Of a DNA stretch of 64,000 nt, positions 1 to 8,367 are shown in pieces. Every line of letters begins with the position of its first letter. Positions within the stretch are counted from its first letter, which is position 1. Under the pieces are notes generated by a model that saw only the letters and a list, made by a program, of their open reading frames with translations, was not told the DNA's origin and searched no databases. The translations under genes and the position numbers were made by a program. Source of the stretch: Methylobacterium sp. J-078 (GTDB taxonomy: Bacteria; Pseudomonadota; Alphaproteobacteria; Rhizobiales; Beijerinckiaceae); NCBI RefSeq assembly GCF_022829285.1, contig NZ_JAKSYI010000060.1:124001-188000 (forward strand), in the 5' to 3' direction.

Positions 1-450
1 CGTCCTTTCGGCCGCTCCTTCCCGTCAACATCCGGAGTTATATAGGATGCGGGATGGAAGGCATCTAACCCCTCTGAGTTTCCATGCTTTTTCCTTTTTA
101 CGGAAAGCTGGATCAGATTGGTCGTTTCGTGGGCCATGCGACGAGCTTTCCGACATGCGAGTGCCATAGGCAGGCGCGGGGCAGCGCTCGCCCAGGAGTT
201 AAGCTAAACAATCAGAGGGATGCTTCGGAAGATTTTGGTTTTGACCTAGAGACGTATAAAAACCCGACGTGACCATTTTTGTAGAATTATTTATAACGTT
301 GAAATGAATGATTATTGAAAAACCCAGATTTAGTTCAATTTATCTTGATCCAAATTTTGTAATGAATAGATTAAATTCGCTTAAATTTCGAGTATATTTT
401 CCGTCTTATAAGATACGTGACTTCAAACCGAATTTATTGCGAAGATTTAT
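1..450. other. Left-edge non-coding stretch, AT-rich at about 270-450
   Basis: No gene is recognised here. The stretch from about 270 to 450 is strikingly AT-rich compared with everything else in the window. A 62-codon open frame at 84-272 on the plus strand has no recognisable domain and no convincing ribosome binding site. The AT-rich part lies beyond the 3' end of the small regulator at 451-762, so it may belong to whatever lies left of the window. Confidence 0.4.
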
Positions 451-762
451 CTAAGATGTCATATGCTGCTGGGGTCGTGAGCCGAGGAGAGAGGTGCCGA
501 TGTCCATGCCGAAACCGGGCTGAAGCGTTCGAGAGCGGCCGGTGAGTGGGAAGGACATGACGAGCCCGCGGTTGACGAGTCTCTGGACCCGGCGAGAAAT
601 CGTTTGCTGGGGCATTCCCATTTGATGACCAAGGTCACAGGCACGAACAGGCACACCTTCACAGAAAGCCGCGTGCACAATGATACAGAGCATTGCGTCT
701 GCAAGATCTACCTCGTTTGCAGACTGAACCAAACGGATCAGATGCAGAAAATCTTGTACCAT
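451..762 (-). CDS. Small MarR-like winged-helix transcriptional regulator
   Basis: A 103-residue protein containing a helix-turn-helix stretch, with 'MGMPQQTISRRVQRLVNRGL' at roughly residues 48-67. This is the recognition helix plus wing start typical of MarR-type repressors (a P/S-Q-x-T-x-S-R-x-V-x-x-L pattern). The upstream part is all helical and hydrophobic, consistent with a dimer helix. A purine-rich ribosome binding site (GGAGGGAGA) sits about 6 bases before the ATG, which supports this start. The protein is shorter than typical MarR proteins (about 140-150 residues) because the second dimer helix is reduced. It stands alone at the edge of the defence island, oriented like vsr and the methyltransferase. 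A regulatory role over the island is an inference; no effector domain is visible. Confidence 0.65.
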   Translation of the reverse strand: MVQDFLHLIRLVQSANEVDLADAMLCIIVHAAFCEGVPVRACDLGHQMGMPQQTISRRVQRLVNRGLVMSFPLTGRSRTLQPGFGMDIGTSLLGSRPQQHMTS

Positions 763-1267
763 GGATCAGTCTCCCTCCAGTACGACGTGTTGCGCCGCGT
801 AAACTCAGGATACTGCATGGCCGGAGGTACACCAGATACGAGTCACCTTTCAAGTCATGAATTGCGTTTGAGCCAGAAAATCGATTGCAACCGGTTGCAT
901 CAACAAGTCTAGGCTCTTGATATTGCGTCTACACAGGAGGCAGGTCTGCCAATCAATGCGTTTTATGGTGAAACCTGTTGCACTGGGTGAAGCGAGCTTC
1001 AAACGACGACTGCAGATCCGACGCTTAGTTAGCTTCGTGCGCAACCGAGTGTTCTTATGTAGCCGACGTGCTGCGTACCTGTCCTTCAGCTCTGCTGTGG
1101 GCCCGGGAGCATAATGGGTGGGACCGCAGGCCTTGTTGTAAGGAGGACCGACGGGCTAGGCCGCCAAAAAGCGGGTTGGTACGATTTAAGGCGAAGCCGA
1201 CAGTAGGAAGAACGGGGAAGTCCGGCCCACGGCTTGGCGGTGCGGAAGGGCCGCGTACCTTCGTCTC
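763..1267. other. 505-base spacer between the MarR-like gene and vsr
   Basis: No convincing gene is visible. Several short open frames on both strands have no recognisable domain and no ribosome binding site. The spacer contains the promoter side of the MarR-like gene (near 763-850) and the 3' flank of vsr. Confidence 0.4.
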
Positions 1268-1732
1268 TCAAAACTTGCGCTGGTCCCGACCACTATTTCT
1301 GAGGTTAAGGGGCAGTACAGGAGCGCCAAGGAATTGTATTATCCGCGATTGCAGTGCCTCTTCGTCGGAGATCTCGCACTCCCAGACGGTCAACACACGC
1401 CACCCGAGGTCCTGAAGTCGAGAAACGGCTCTGCGATCGCGCTCGACGTTTTTCGCGAACTTCTCGCTCCAGAATGCCACGCGGGTCTTCGGGGTAGTGC
1501 AATTCACGCATCCGCTGTGCCGATGCCAAAAACAACCGTGTACGAAAATGACCGCTTGCCGGCCAGGGAAGGTGAGATCCGGAGTTCCCGGGAGGTCGCG
1601 CCTGTGCAGCCGGAATCGGAAGCCGAGCGCATGGACCAGCTTCCTGACCCGCATCTCTGGCTTGGTATCTTTGCCCCGAATCCTCGACATGTTTTCGGAT
1701 CGCGTGATCGGGGCGTCGCTTTTAGCCTTCAT
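1268..1732 (-). CDS. vsr: Very short patch repair (Vsr) endonuclease
   Basis: A 154-residue Vsr protein. Vsr nicks 5' of the T in T:G mismatches formed when 5-methylcytosine deaminates, and so pairs with a C5 methyltransferase. Hallmarks are 'MSRIRGKDTKPEMRVRKLVH' (15-34), the catalytic Asp in 'LPGTPDLTF' (D52, matching D51 of E. coli Vsr), and 'HGCFWHRHSGC' (65-75), which supplies the zinc-binding Cys/His residues. Length matches the family (about 150). It lies 28 bases downstream of the cytosine methyltransferase on the same strand, so the two are probably co-transcribed as methylation and mismatch repair partners. Confidence 0.93.
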   Translation of the reverse strand: MKAKSDAPITRSENMSRIRGKDTKPEMRVRKLVHALGFRFRLHRRDLPGTPDLTFPGRQAVIFVHGCFWHRHSGCVNCTTPKTRVAFWSEKFAKNVERDRRAVSRLQDLGWRVLTVWECEISDEEALQSRIIQFLGAPVLPLNLRNSGRDQRKF

Positions 1733-1760
1733 GATATCCCGAGCGCCGGATTCATCCCGG

Positions 1761-2732
1761 TCAAGCCGCTTTCTGCAATCCGAACTCCCGCGCTGTCAGG
1801 CTTCTTATCACATGCTCCATCACGGGCGCACACACTCCGTTACCCAGGAGCTTGATCCTATCCCTGCGTGAACCCTGGTTCAGGATCATGTCCTCAACGC
1901 CCATCGCGCGCTGGATTTCAGGCACCTGCAACATCCGGAACGTCGGCTCGCCGTCCTGCCACTGGACCAGCCCAAAGCGATCGAGCGTGGTCAGGGTGCG
2001 TAAGGGGCGGTCGAGTGGCTGCCATCCACCAGCACGGTCAGAGCCATAATAGACGACAATGAAGTCCTTGGCTGCACCCAGCTTTTCGATTGCTGCATCG
2101 GCCCTGGCCAGCGTTGCGGGAGCGCGACCGGGTTTTCGTAGGGGCCCTGCTGCCCAAGTACCCTGAGGGTCCAACACGCTGGCAGCCGTACGCTGCTGCC
2201 CGGCAAGAGGAACAATCTCGTCTGGCATACGACGCCTGTCGCACATTACGAACAACCGCCGACGGGATTGCGGCACGCCGAAATCACAGGCGTTCAGCAC
2301 TTGAAGCCTGACATTGTAATCTGCCTTGAGCGCTGCCATGAGCTGATCGAAACCTGTCCAGTTTCGCATGGGCGTGACATTCTCCAACACCACCCATCTT
2401 GGTTTAAGGGCGTTGACGAAGGGCATCACATACCAGCCTGAGCGCTTGCTTTCTTCACAGCGGGCTTTAGCGCCCCTGGCTATCGAATGGTGTGTGCATT
2501 CGGGTGACGCGATGATCAGGTCGATCTTTCCCAGCCGATTGAATAAAGCCTCTCCCGAATCATCATCCAGCCGCGTGGTGATCACGTTGCGTTTCGCCAA
2601 CGGGAAGTTGTCGGCATAAGTTCGGGTGGCCATGTCCCAACCGTCCACAGCGCCGACCATTTCGACGCCAGCACGACGCGCGCCGATGCTGCTGCCACCC
2701 GCTCCGCAGAAAAGGTCTATGCCCTTGATCAC
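1761..2732 (-). CDS. C5 cytosine-specific DNA methyltransferase (Dcm/M.HpaII type)
   Basis: A 323-residue AdoMet-dependent enzyme that would methylate C5 of cytosine in a short DNA motif. Motif I 'DLFCGAGGSSIGARRAG' starts near residue 6 and the motif VI 'LENV' lies near 117. Motif VIII is 'QSRRRLFV' near 155, and 'LLGNGVCAPV' near 300 matches motif X. The catalytic motif IV reads 'ASPECTHHS' (Cys79), with Glu where most family members have the second Pro of Pro-Pro-Cys. The variable target-recognition region is short. The start is a GTG with a GGGG-containing binding site. It is divergent from the sigma-like gene at 2912 and precedes vsr. In this island it may protect self DNA from the adjacent MutL-Z1 system (inference). 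Confidence 0.93.
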   Translation of the reverse strand: MIKGIDLFCGAGGSSIGARRAGVEMVGAVDGWDMATRTYADNFPLAKRNVITTRLDDDSGEALFNRLGKIDLIIASPECTHHSIARGAKARCEESKRSGWYVMPFVNALKPRWVVLENVTPMRNWTGFDQLMAALKADYNVRLQVLNACDFGVPQSRRRLFVMCDRRRMPDEIVPLAGQQRTAASVLDPQGTWAAGPLRKPGRAPATLARADAAIEKLGAAKDFIVVYYGSDRAGGWQPLDRPLRTLTTLDRFGLVQWQDGEPTFRMLQVPEIQRAMGVEDMILNQGSRRDRIKLLGNGVCAPVMEHVIRSLTAREFGLQKAA

Positions 2733-2911
2733 ACTGATCCCCTAACTCGCCTCCTGAGCCAGGTTGCCAGGCAATTCAGCCTTCGACAACCCTTCTTGTA
2801 TCGATCCGGTCAAGGCATCCAAGGCGATTGATGGCCATGATGCATCACGTGTGGCCTTTCTGGGGTACCGGCTCGCGGACACAAGACCAGCGTGTTACGC
2901 AGGGCTCGTAA
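2733..2911. promoter_or_regulatory. Divergent promoter region with a 10-base palindrome
   Basis: This 179-base spacer separates the divergent methyltransferase (minus) and sigma-like (plus) genes, so both promoters should lie here. A perfect palindrome TGATGCATCA occupies 2838-2847. It is flanked by GGCCA (2833-2837) and TGGCC (2852-2856), giving a larger imperfect dyad that could be an operator. No strong -35/-10 pair is obvious. The operator role is inferred from symmetry and position only. Confidence 0.35.
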
Positions 2912-5900
2912 GTGCCGAGGTTCGATAGGGGTCGGGACGTGAGCGCCCTCTTCCAAAAATTGTTTGGTGTCTTCAGTAAGCGGAGACAGGCTCCGACCGC
3001 AGTCGCGCCGCAGGTGCTGCTTACCCCGGAGAAAATCGCCGAACGCCTTCACCATCGTACCTCCAGGCAACAATCTCCGGCTGCTGGTCCTCTGTTAGAG
3101 ACGCCCTGTGCCGCCGTCGCTGCCAATGAACCCGGGACGCTTAGCTCCAGGCCTAAGTCAATCCCCGCCGATGTGCCAAACCAGGGTGCGCAGCGCTGTG
3201 CCGAAGAGCCTTCGACGGAAGTTGCGCTCCAAGCAGTCAAAGCCGTCAAGATTGCCGATAGCAAGGTAAACCTGCCAGCTTCGGCCGTCCCTTCGGAGAC
3301 CGATCCGACCCTCATCGCCACCGATGTGCCCTACCAGGGTGAGCAGCGGTGTGCCGATGGGCCTCCGTCGGAAGTCGCGCTCCACTCAGTCGAAGCCGTC
3401 GAGATTGCCGATGACGACGTGAGCTTGCCCGCTCCGGTCATCTCTTCAGAGCCCAATCTGACTCCCATTGCCACCGATGAGACCAGTGGGAGGGATGAGA
3501 AGGCTGACCATTTTCCTTTGGCAACACCAGCGGTGAACCAGAGAGCAATACAACTGGCTCCGGAAGCGCACCCCTCTGCAGAGATCCTGGGCGAGTTCCA
3601 CGCTTTTGTGCGCAACCCCATCAGTCGCGAAGAGGCAGAAACGGACGATACCGGTCCGAATATCCTGAAAATTCTCAAACTCGACTTGGACGAATCAATC
3701 AGGACCACCTTTACTGCGCTACCCTTAAATCCGGAGGTCCTGGCGGCCCCTCTTCTGGAGGATGCTACGGTCGTCAGTGAAGAGTTTCGGGAGCCTGAGA
3801 GTATCACTGAGCGCATCGTCATCGCCGACGAGATGACCGCTCCAATCTCATGGAAAGTCAGGACAGTTGGCGAGGTAATGTTGGAGGGCGAATGCAGCGT
3901 TCGTCTGTCGAACTGCATCGCGGCGAACCAAGACTTCTTCTGCGGTTGGACTGTCGGGAAGGCGCTGGCCAACCGGTCGGAATTTGCGTCGGCGTTGATG
4001 AATGTACGGAACCTGGGCCGCAAGACCGCCAATGAGGCTCTCGACGCCTTGAACGCCTTTGCGCTGCACCTGACTGTCAAGGAAGATGGGCTACCCATCA
4101 CCGATCCGCTGAGTGGCTTCGATCCGGCCGAGTTTGATGCATCGATACGAACTGTGCTCGGCAGTCGCCATGTTTCCGTGCGGCTGACCAATCTGCTCGC
4201 GACGGGAGCACTGGACGACCTGAAGGTGCGTGACTTCTTTCTCCAGCCGGATCGAGTCCGTGCACGCATGACAGGGTGTAAGAACGCCGGCAAGAAGACG
4301 GTGACCGAAGCTTTCGAGCTTCTCACTGCCCATGTCGAAGCACTAGGGCTGCCTGACGCCGACTCAGTTGTTGTCCAAACTGAAGATGAAGTGCCGGAGG
4401 GGCTCACGACGCGCGAGTGGATTGAGCAGGAGATTGCTGCACTTCCTCCGAACCGAGTCGAAGTGCTTCACAGCCGCTACGGTTTGGATGGAGATGCACC
4501 ACAAACGCTCCAGGAAATTGCTGAACGCGTGCACGTTACGCGACAAAGAGTGAGCCAAGTCGAAGGCAAAGCTCTCACGCGGCTACGCGCGAATACTAAA
4601 AGTCGCGCAGCATTCAAGCGCTACCTCGATGAGGAGAGGAATGCGCAATGGGTCACACTTTTCGGACCGCAGTCTTTGCTTCCAGAAAACGAGGTGCAGG
4701 CGCGCCTTCGAAAGCTTGACCCGTGGTTCCTGCTCGCGATTGACATCGTGTTCAATAACGGCATCGTTGGATATCTTGGGGCGAGCGCGCACAAGACTTC
4801 TGCCGGCTGGTTCAGGAGTGCCGAGGAGGCCGAGGATTGGCAGAAGCTGGATCGCCTTTTGGGCGACGTTTTAAGCAACTATCAAACCCCGATGCCATTG
4901 GACACACTGCAAGAGATCGCCCCATCGGTCATTGGTTCCATCTCCGGAGAAGACGACCTCTGGGCAGTGTACGACGGGTATATCTTCACAGGTCACATTG
5001 GCTCTAAAGCGCGGCGGACCGGACGCATGCACGCGGTCGCGCGTCGCATCGCGCAGTCGGGTATCTTCGACATCGGAACGCTGATCATCGAGTATCGCTC
5101 TGAGTTCCCAGATGACGACTGCGGTTCACGGATGTTCGAGATGCAGGCAAGCGAAGCTACGCATCTCTTCGCACCCTTATTCGACGGAATATGGCTGTGC
5201 CTCGCCAACAATTTCCAGCAGGTCGATTGCCTATCTGTGCCACCGTTCGAACGCCGACGTGTCGAGGAGACCCACTTCGCCGATGGCTCTCTCGGCGACA
5301 TGCTGGTAAAGCAACTCGCGCAGTTCGGCGCACAGCGCATGATCGATCTGCGGCGAAAAATTATCGATCATGGTCAGGGCGCTTTCTCAGAATCAAGCGT
5401 CGGCGCCGTACTGATCTCCAATCCATGTTTCAGACGCGTGGCTCCCGGCATCTTCGGGCTCTACACCGGCACTTCGGAAGTACCGGCAGCCATTGACGAC
5501 CATCTACTCGAAGATCGGCATTGTCGGCTGTACTGTCATGCGCGGCACTCGGGTTCACCTCAAGACTATTATCCGATGTGGGGTGCGGCTTACGAGATGC
5601 GACTGGCTTACTGGGCAAAACGTCACGCGCCGCCCGATCTTTATCGATCCCTCATGGCTGTCATCCAGCCGGGGGTGTGGCCTGCAGCACCTGAGATCAT
5701 CGCGGAGTTCGAGGCGCTCCGCTGGCGGGACGGGCAGTGGCAGCTTGGCGCTTCAAGGCGCGTTCCATTTGGGCACCGCTTCTTAGACGCGGGACAGTTT
5801 TTTTCAATACTGACGCATCTGGTCGTATTCAATTGGATTAGCTGGGTCGGCGTCAATCGTGTGACCGGATCAAAGTCTGACAACCACGACGCAGCCGACG

Positions 5901-6265
5901 TACTCGCCTTCCTTGTGATGACCGGACTTGTTGAACCGGAGTTGGACTGGCAGGCTCGGCATCGTCCGACTAATCTCGCCAAGCGCCTGTTCCTCGAAGC
6001 CCGACGGGAGCGCCACCTCCACGGTGACGCGCCACCAAGGGGCGAGGATGTTTTCAGTCGGCTGAAAAACGACCTCTACGACGCACCGCCGACTGCTTCA
6101 CGCGGCTGGGTGAACGCTGAAGAATACCGGCAGGCAATGCCCGCCTGGCGAGCAGACGGGATCTCGACCGGTAAGGCGTTCGCCGGATCGCAAGCTCGTC
6201 AATCCGGCATCAATGCGGAAGGGTCATTCGAAACCGACGACTGGGGCGCTGTCTTCGGAGGCTGA
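2912..6265 (+). CDS. Large sigma-70 region 4 / alpha-CTD-like protein of the defence island
   Basis: A 1117-residue protein of unknown function. Residues 87-188 hold a near-perfect tandem repeat of 51 residues. Residues about 315-375 and 405-470 each resemble the helix-hairpin-helix C-terminal domain of RNA polymerase alpha ('VRLSNCIAA' then 'NLGRKTANEALDAL'; 'VRLTNLLATG' then 'NAGKKTVTEAFELL'). Residues about 500-560 match sigma-70 region 4 ('LPPNRVEVLHSRYGLDGDAP', 'ERVHVTRQRVSQVEGKAL'). The remaining 550 residues are unrecognised, with one stretch ('SSVGAVLISNPCFRRVAPG') reminiscent of a winged helix. No catalytic motif is seen. The start could instead be GTG 2939, which has a better binding site (AGGGG). 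The gene ends 2 bases from the 3' end of the AIPR gene on the opposite strand. It is probably a DNA-binding or transcription-coupled component of the MZA-like system (inference). Confidence 0.8.
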   Translation: MPRFDRGRDVSALFQKLFGVFSKRRQAPTAVAPQVLLTPEKIAERLHHRTSRQQSPAAGPLLETPCAAVAANEPGTLSSRPKSIPADVPNQGAQRCAEEPSTEVALQAVKAVKIADSKVNLPASAVPSETDPTLIATDVPYQGEQRCADGPPSEVALHSVEAVEIADDDVSLPAPVISSEPNLTPIATDETSGRDEKADHFPLATPAVNQRAIQLAPEAHPSAEILGEFHAFVRNPISREEAETDDTGPNILKILKLDLDESIRTTFTALPLNPEVLAAPLLEDATVVSEEFREPESITERIVIADEMTAPISWKVRTVGEVMLEGECSVRLSNCIAANQDFFCGWTVGKALANRSEFASALMNVRNLGRKTANEALDALNAFALHLTVKEDGLPITDPLSGFDPAEFDASIRTVLGSRHVSVRLTNLLATGALDDLKVRDFFLQPDRVRARMTGCKNAGKKTVTEAFELLTAHVEALGLPDADSVVVQTEDEVPEGLTTREWIEQEIAALPPNRVEVLHSRYGLDGDAPQTLQEIAERVHVTRQRVSQVEGKALTRLRANTKSRAAFKRYLDEERNAQWVTLFGPQSLLPENEVQARLRKLDPWFLLAIDIVFNNGIVGYLGASAHKTSAGWFRSAEEAEDWQKLDRLLGDVLSNYQTPMPLDTLQEIAPSVIGSISGEDDLWAVYDGYIFTGHIGSKARRTGRMHAVARRIAQSGIFDIGTLIIEYRSEFPDDDCGSRMFEMQASEATHLFAPLFDGIWLCLANNFQQVDCLSVPPFERRRVEETHFADGSLGDMLVKQLAQFGAQRMIDLRRKIIDHGQGAFSESSVGAVLISNPCFRRVAPGIFGLYTGTSEVPAAIDDHLLEDRHCRLYCHARHSGSPQDYYPMWGAAYEMRLAYWAKRHAPPDLYRSLMAVIQPGVWPAAPEIIAEFEALRWRDGQWQLGASRRVPFGHRFLDAGQFFSILTHLVVFNWISWVGVNRVTGSKSDNHDAADVLAFLVMTGLVEPELDWQARHRPTNLAKRLFLEARRERHLHGDAPPRGEDVFSRLKNDLYDAPPTASRGWVNAEEYRQAMPAWRADGISTGKAFAGSQARQSGINAEGSFETDDWGAVFGG
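3170..3475 (+). repeat. Two tandem 153-base units (51 residues each)
   Basis: The unit beginning 'gatgtgcc' at 3170 recurs at 3323, an exact 153-base period that keeps the reading frame of the sigma-like gene. The copies encode 'DVPNQGAQRCAEEPSTEVAL' and 'DVPYQGEQRCADGPPSEVAL' starts and continue similarly through 'VKAVKIAD'/'VEAVEIAD'. The repeat falls in an acidic, Pro/Ala-rich and probably disordered linker ahead of the folded domains. This looks like a recent duplication. Confidence 0.85.
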
Positions 6266-6267
6266 AC

Positions 6268-8367
6268 TCAAGCGACGGACGCCGCGACTAAGCCTCCGTT
6301 CTCCATCGCGAGATTGATGATCGCACGCCCTTCCCGAGCGCGTTTCGCATCGATTTCTTTCGCCCACCCGGCTGCAGCAGCGGCTCCGAGTTCCGTGGCC
6401 ACCTGCTTCTGCCGCGCGTCGAGATGTCCACTCTCCGTGCCCCAAGCGATGATGCGAATCCACTCCTCGGCTGCAACGCGGCGGCACTGCGTTTGAGCGT
6501 CCATGTCGTCAGGTCGCATAGCCACGCGGACTTCTTCGGGAGCAACGCCCCACCCGCCACTCTTCTTCTCAACCTTGCCGAATTCCGGCGGCATTTTAAG
6601 CGGGAAAGGAAGAGCAAGCTTCTGCACCTCCTTCCAGCAATCGGCCTTCTTGCACCACTCGGAGAAATTGCTCAGCTTTCGCCGGGCGGCGCTATCGCGA
6701 ATGCCCGCAGAAATTTCCGCTGCCCAGGCGCGGACCAAGTCCTCAAGCTGGGCCGAGATCCGCTGTTCCTGCCAAACGAGTAGAAGGTCGAAGTGGCCGC
6801 CTGTCCGGAAGGCAAGTGCTGAGACCACGTAGGCGACAAGTTGCGCGCGGAGATCGGGAAAGCCGCCGGTGTGCACGACGCGAGTGACCTCCTTGTAGAC
6901 GATCGCCTTAGCGATCAGCTCCTTGTAAAATTTTTCATCGGGTTTCCAGGTTTTCGGTTTTGTCTCGCGGATTCGCTGAGTGAACTGCACGAAGTTCTTT
7001 TGGCCGCCCAGGCTTACAGAGTTTGGCAACTGGTCCCAGACGCTTATGTATTTCGCGAGCTCGATTTTGGTTATTTTCCGATGAGCAGGGGTCTTCTCCT
7101 TGAAACGCTTCACTCTTGCATCATTTCTACCCTCATTCGATAAGGCAACAAAGTATTGGCCTCGTGCGCGTTCGTAGAACCATCTGCCCTGCTGATCCGG
7201 CAGCCACACTACATTCGATAGGCGTTCGATCTCGATGTGGAACGGATCATTAGCCGAGAAATCCGCCATTTGGATTGGGTTCTGAGTATTGGCGAATTCA
7301 GCGATTCGTGGAGCAAGCTCGTCAGTCAGATCGGGTTGGATCACCGTCAGCTTAGCCTGAACGAAAACTTTGCTGAGATCGATTTTTTCTTTGCCAGAGC
7401 GGTGTATCGAGGCAGTGGTCTGACCACCGTTGACGACCTGCAAACCTTTGATACGGGAAATGCCGACCGATCCGTTCCCGAGGTCCTGTGTTTCAACACT
7501 GTCGGCGGTCAGCGAGATTCCATTGTTGTAGGCAAAGAAGCGACTCGGCTGCACCTTGAGCGAGTCCCGGATGCCTCGGTTTACCTTGCCCTTCGCCTGA
7601 AGGAATGATCGCACGTTGCGTTCCAGCAGGCGAGGCCCGTGATCTTCGTAGATGCGAAAAAGAAGGGTCGCGGGGATCACCGTCACGAATGCTGTATACT
7701 CATCGCCACTGCCGCTTGGCAGCGGTATACACGCGAGCGGTGCTCCTGAAAGCGCGGCCACGTCAATATCGATTTCCTCATGGGGACGACCCGAAGCGAG
7801 CGCCCTAGCCAATCGTTCAAGATCCCAGAACTCGATTTTCAGGTCGACGCTACTGTCCTTAAGGGGCATGACCTTAGGCTTGGCCCGGGCCAAGTCGGAA
7901 AGGCCGTCGGTCAGGATGAACAGGCGCGCCCGCTTGATCCTTGACCGCGCATCATGGATTCGTTGGGCCATGGCGAAAGGGTCATGTGCCGGATCTAAAC
8001 GGGCATGAAGGTCGCCCAGTGCTGCCTGGAAAAACCGCACTGCTTGTTTGGCTGCATCCTCCAGTTCCTTGGTCAAGATCTTCGTCAGCTCGTCGACTCC
8101 CCTGTAAACGGCCACGAACAGGTCAATAGTGTCCTGCTCCGGATGGTCGTCAGCAAGGGCGTAGCCGTTGATCCTAGCCTGCCCCCGGCCAATCTCCCCC
8201 TGGTAGTGTACCGCCTCCGGATTTTCGACGATGCCGACCTCTCCCGAGAGCAGCTCCATAACGTATTCCGTGAACACGTTTTCGCGGAAGTCGGGGCTAG
8301 AACCGTCGCCACCCGAGGCACGATGCAGCACTTCCGCCTGCAGTTCAGAGAGGAAGCTTTGCGACAT
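6268..8367 (-). CDS. AIPR (abortive infection phage resistance) protein of the MZA-type system
   Basis: A 699-residue AIPR-family protein and the last gene of the four-gene operon. Family signatures are clear: 'LERNVRSFLQAKGKVNRGIR', then 'PSRFFAYNNGISLTA' and 'IKGLQVVNGGQTTASI', around residues 270-350. The N-terminal 200 residues ('FRENVFTEYVMELL...', 'RLFILTDGLSDL') match the restriction-endonuclease-like fold usual in AIPR proteins. The open frame extends 51 codons further upstream. The ATG at 8367 is preferred because it overlaps the stop of the preceding gene by one base (TGATG) and begins the conserved 'MSQSFLSELQ' sequence. AIPR proteins are linked to abortive infection; the exact activity here is unknown. 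It ends 2 bases from the convergent sigma-like gene. Confidence 0.88.
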   Translation of the reverse strand: MSQSFLSELQAEVLHRASGGDGSSPDFRENVFTEYVMELLSGEVGIVENPEAVHYQGEIGRGQARINGYALADDHPEQDTIDLFVAVYRGVDELTKILTKELEDAAKQAVRFFQAALGDLHARLDPAHDPFAMAQRIHDARSRIKRARLFILTDGLSDLARAKPKVMPLKDSSVDLKIEFWDLERLARALASGRPHEEIDIDVAALSGAPLACIPLPSGSGDEYTAFVTVIPATLLFRIYEDHGPRLLERNVRSFLQAKGKVNRGIRDSLKVQPSRFFAYNNGISLTADSVETQDLGNGSVGISRIKGLQVVNGGQTTASIHRSGKEKIDLSKVFVQAKLTVIQPDLTDELAPRIAEFANTQNPIQMADFSANDPFHIEIERLSNVVWLPDQQGRWFYERARGQYFVALSNEGRNDARVKRFKEKTPAHRKITKIELAKYISVWDQLPNSVSLGGQKNFVQFTQRIRETKPKTWKPDEKFYKELIAKAIVYKEVTRVVHTGGFPDLRAQLVAYVVSALAFRTGGHFDLLLVWQEQRISAQLEDLVRAWAAEISAGIRDSAARRKLSNFSEWCKKADCWKEVQKLALPFPLKMPPEFGKVEKKSGGWGVAPEEVRVAMRPDDMDAQTQCRRVAAEEWIRIIAWGTESGHLDARQKQVATELGAAAAAGWAKEIDAKRAREGRAIINLAMENGGLVAASVA

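Noticed and set aside
3331..4407. Long minus-strand open frame (358 codons) opposite the sigma-like gene
   Set aside because: Ser/Thr/Arg-rich translation with no domain, overlapping a clear protein-coding gene on the plus strand.
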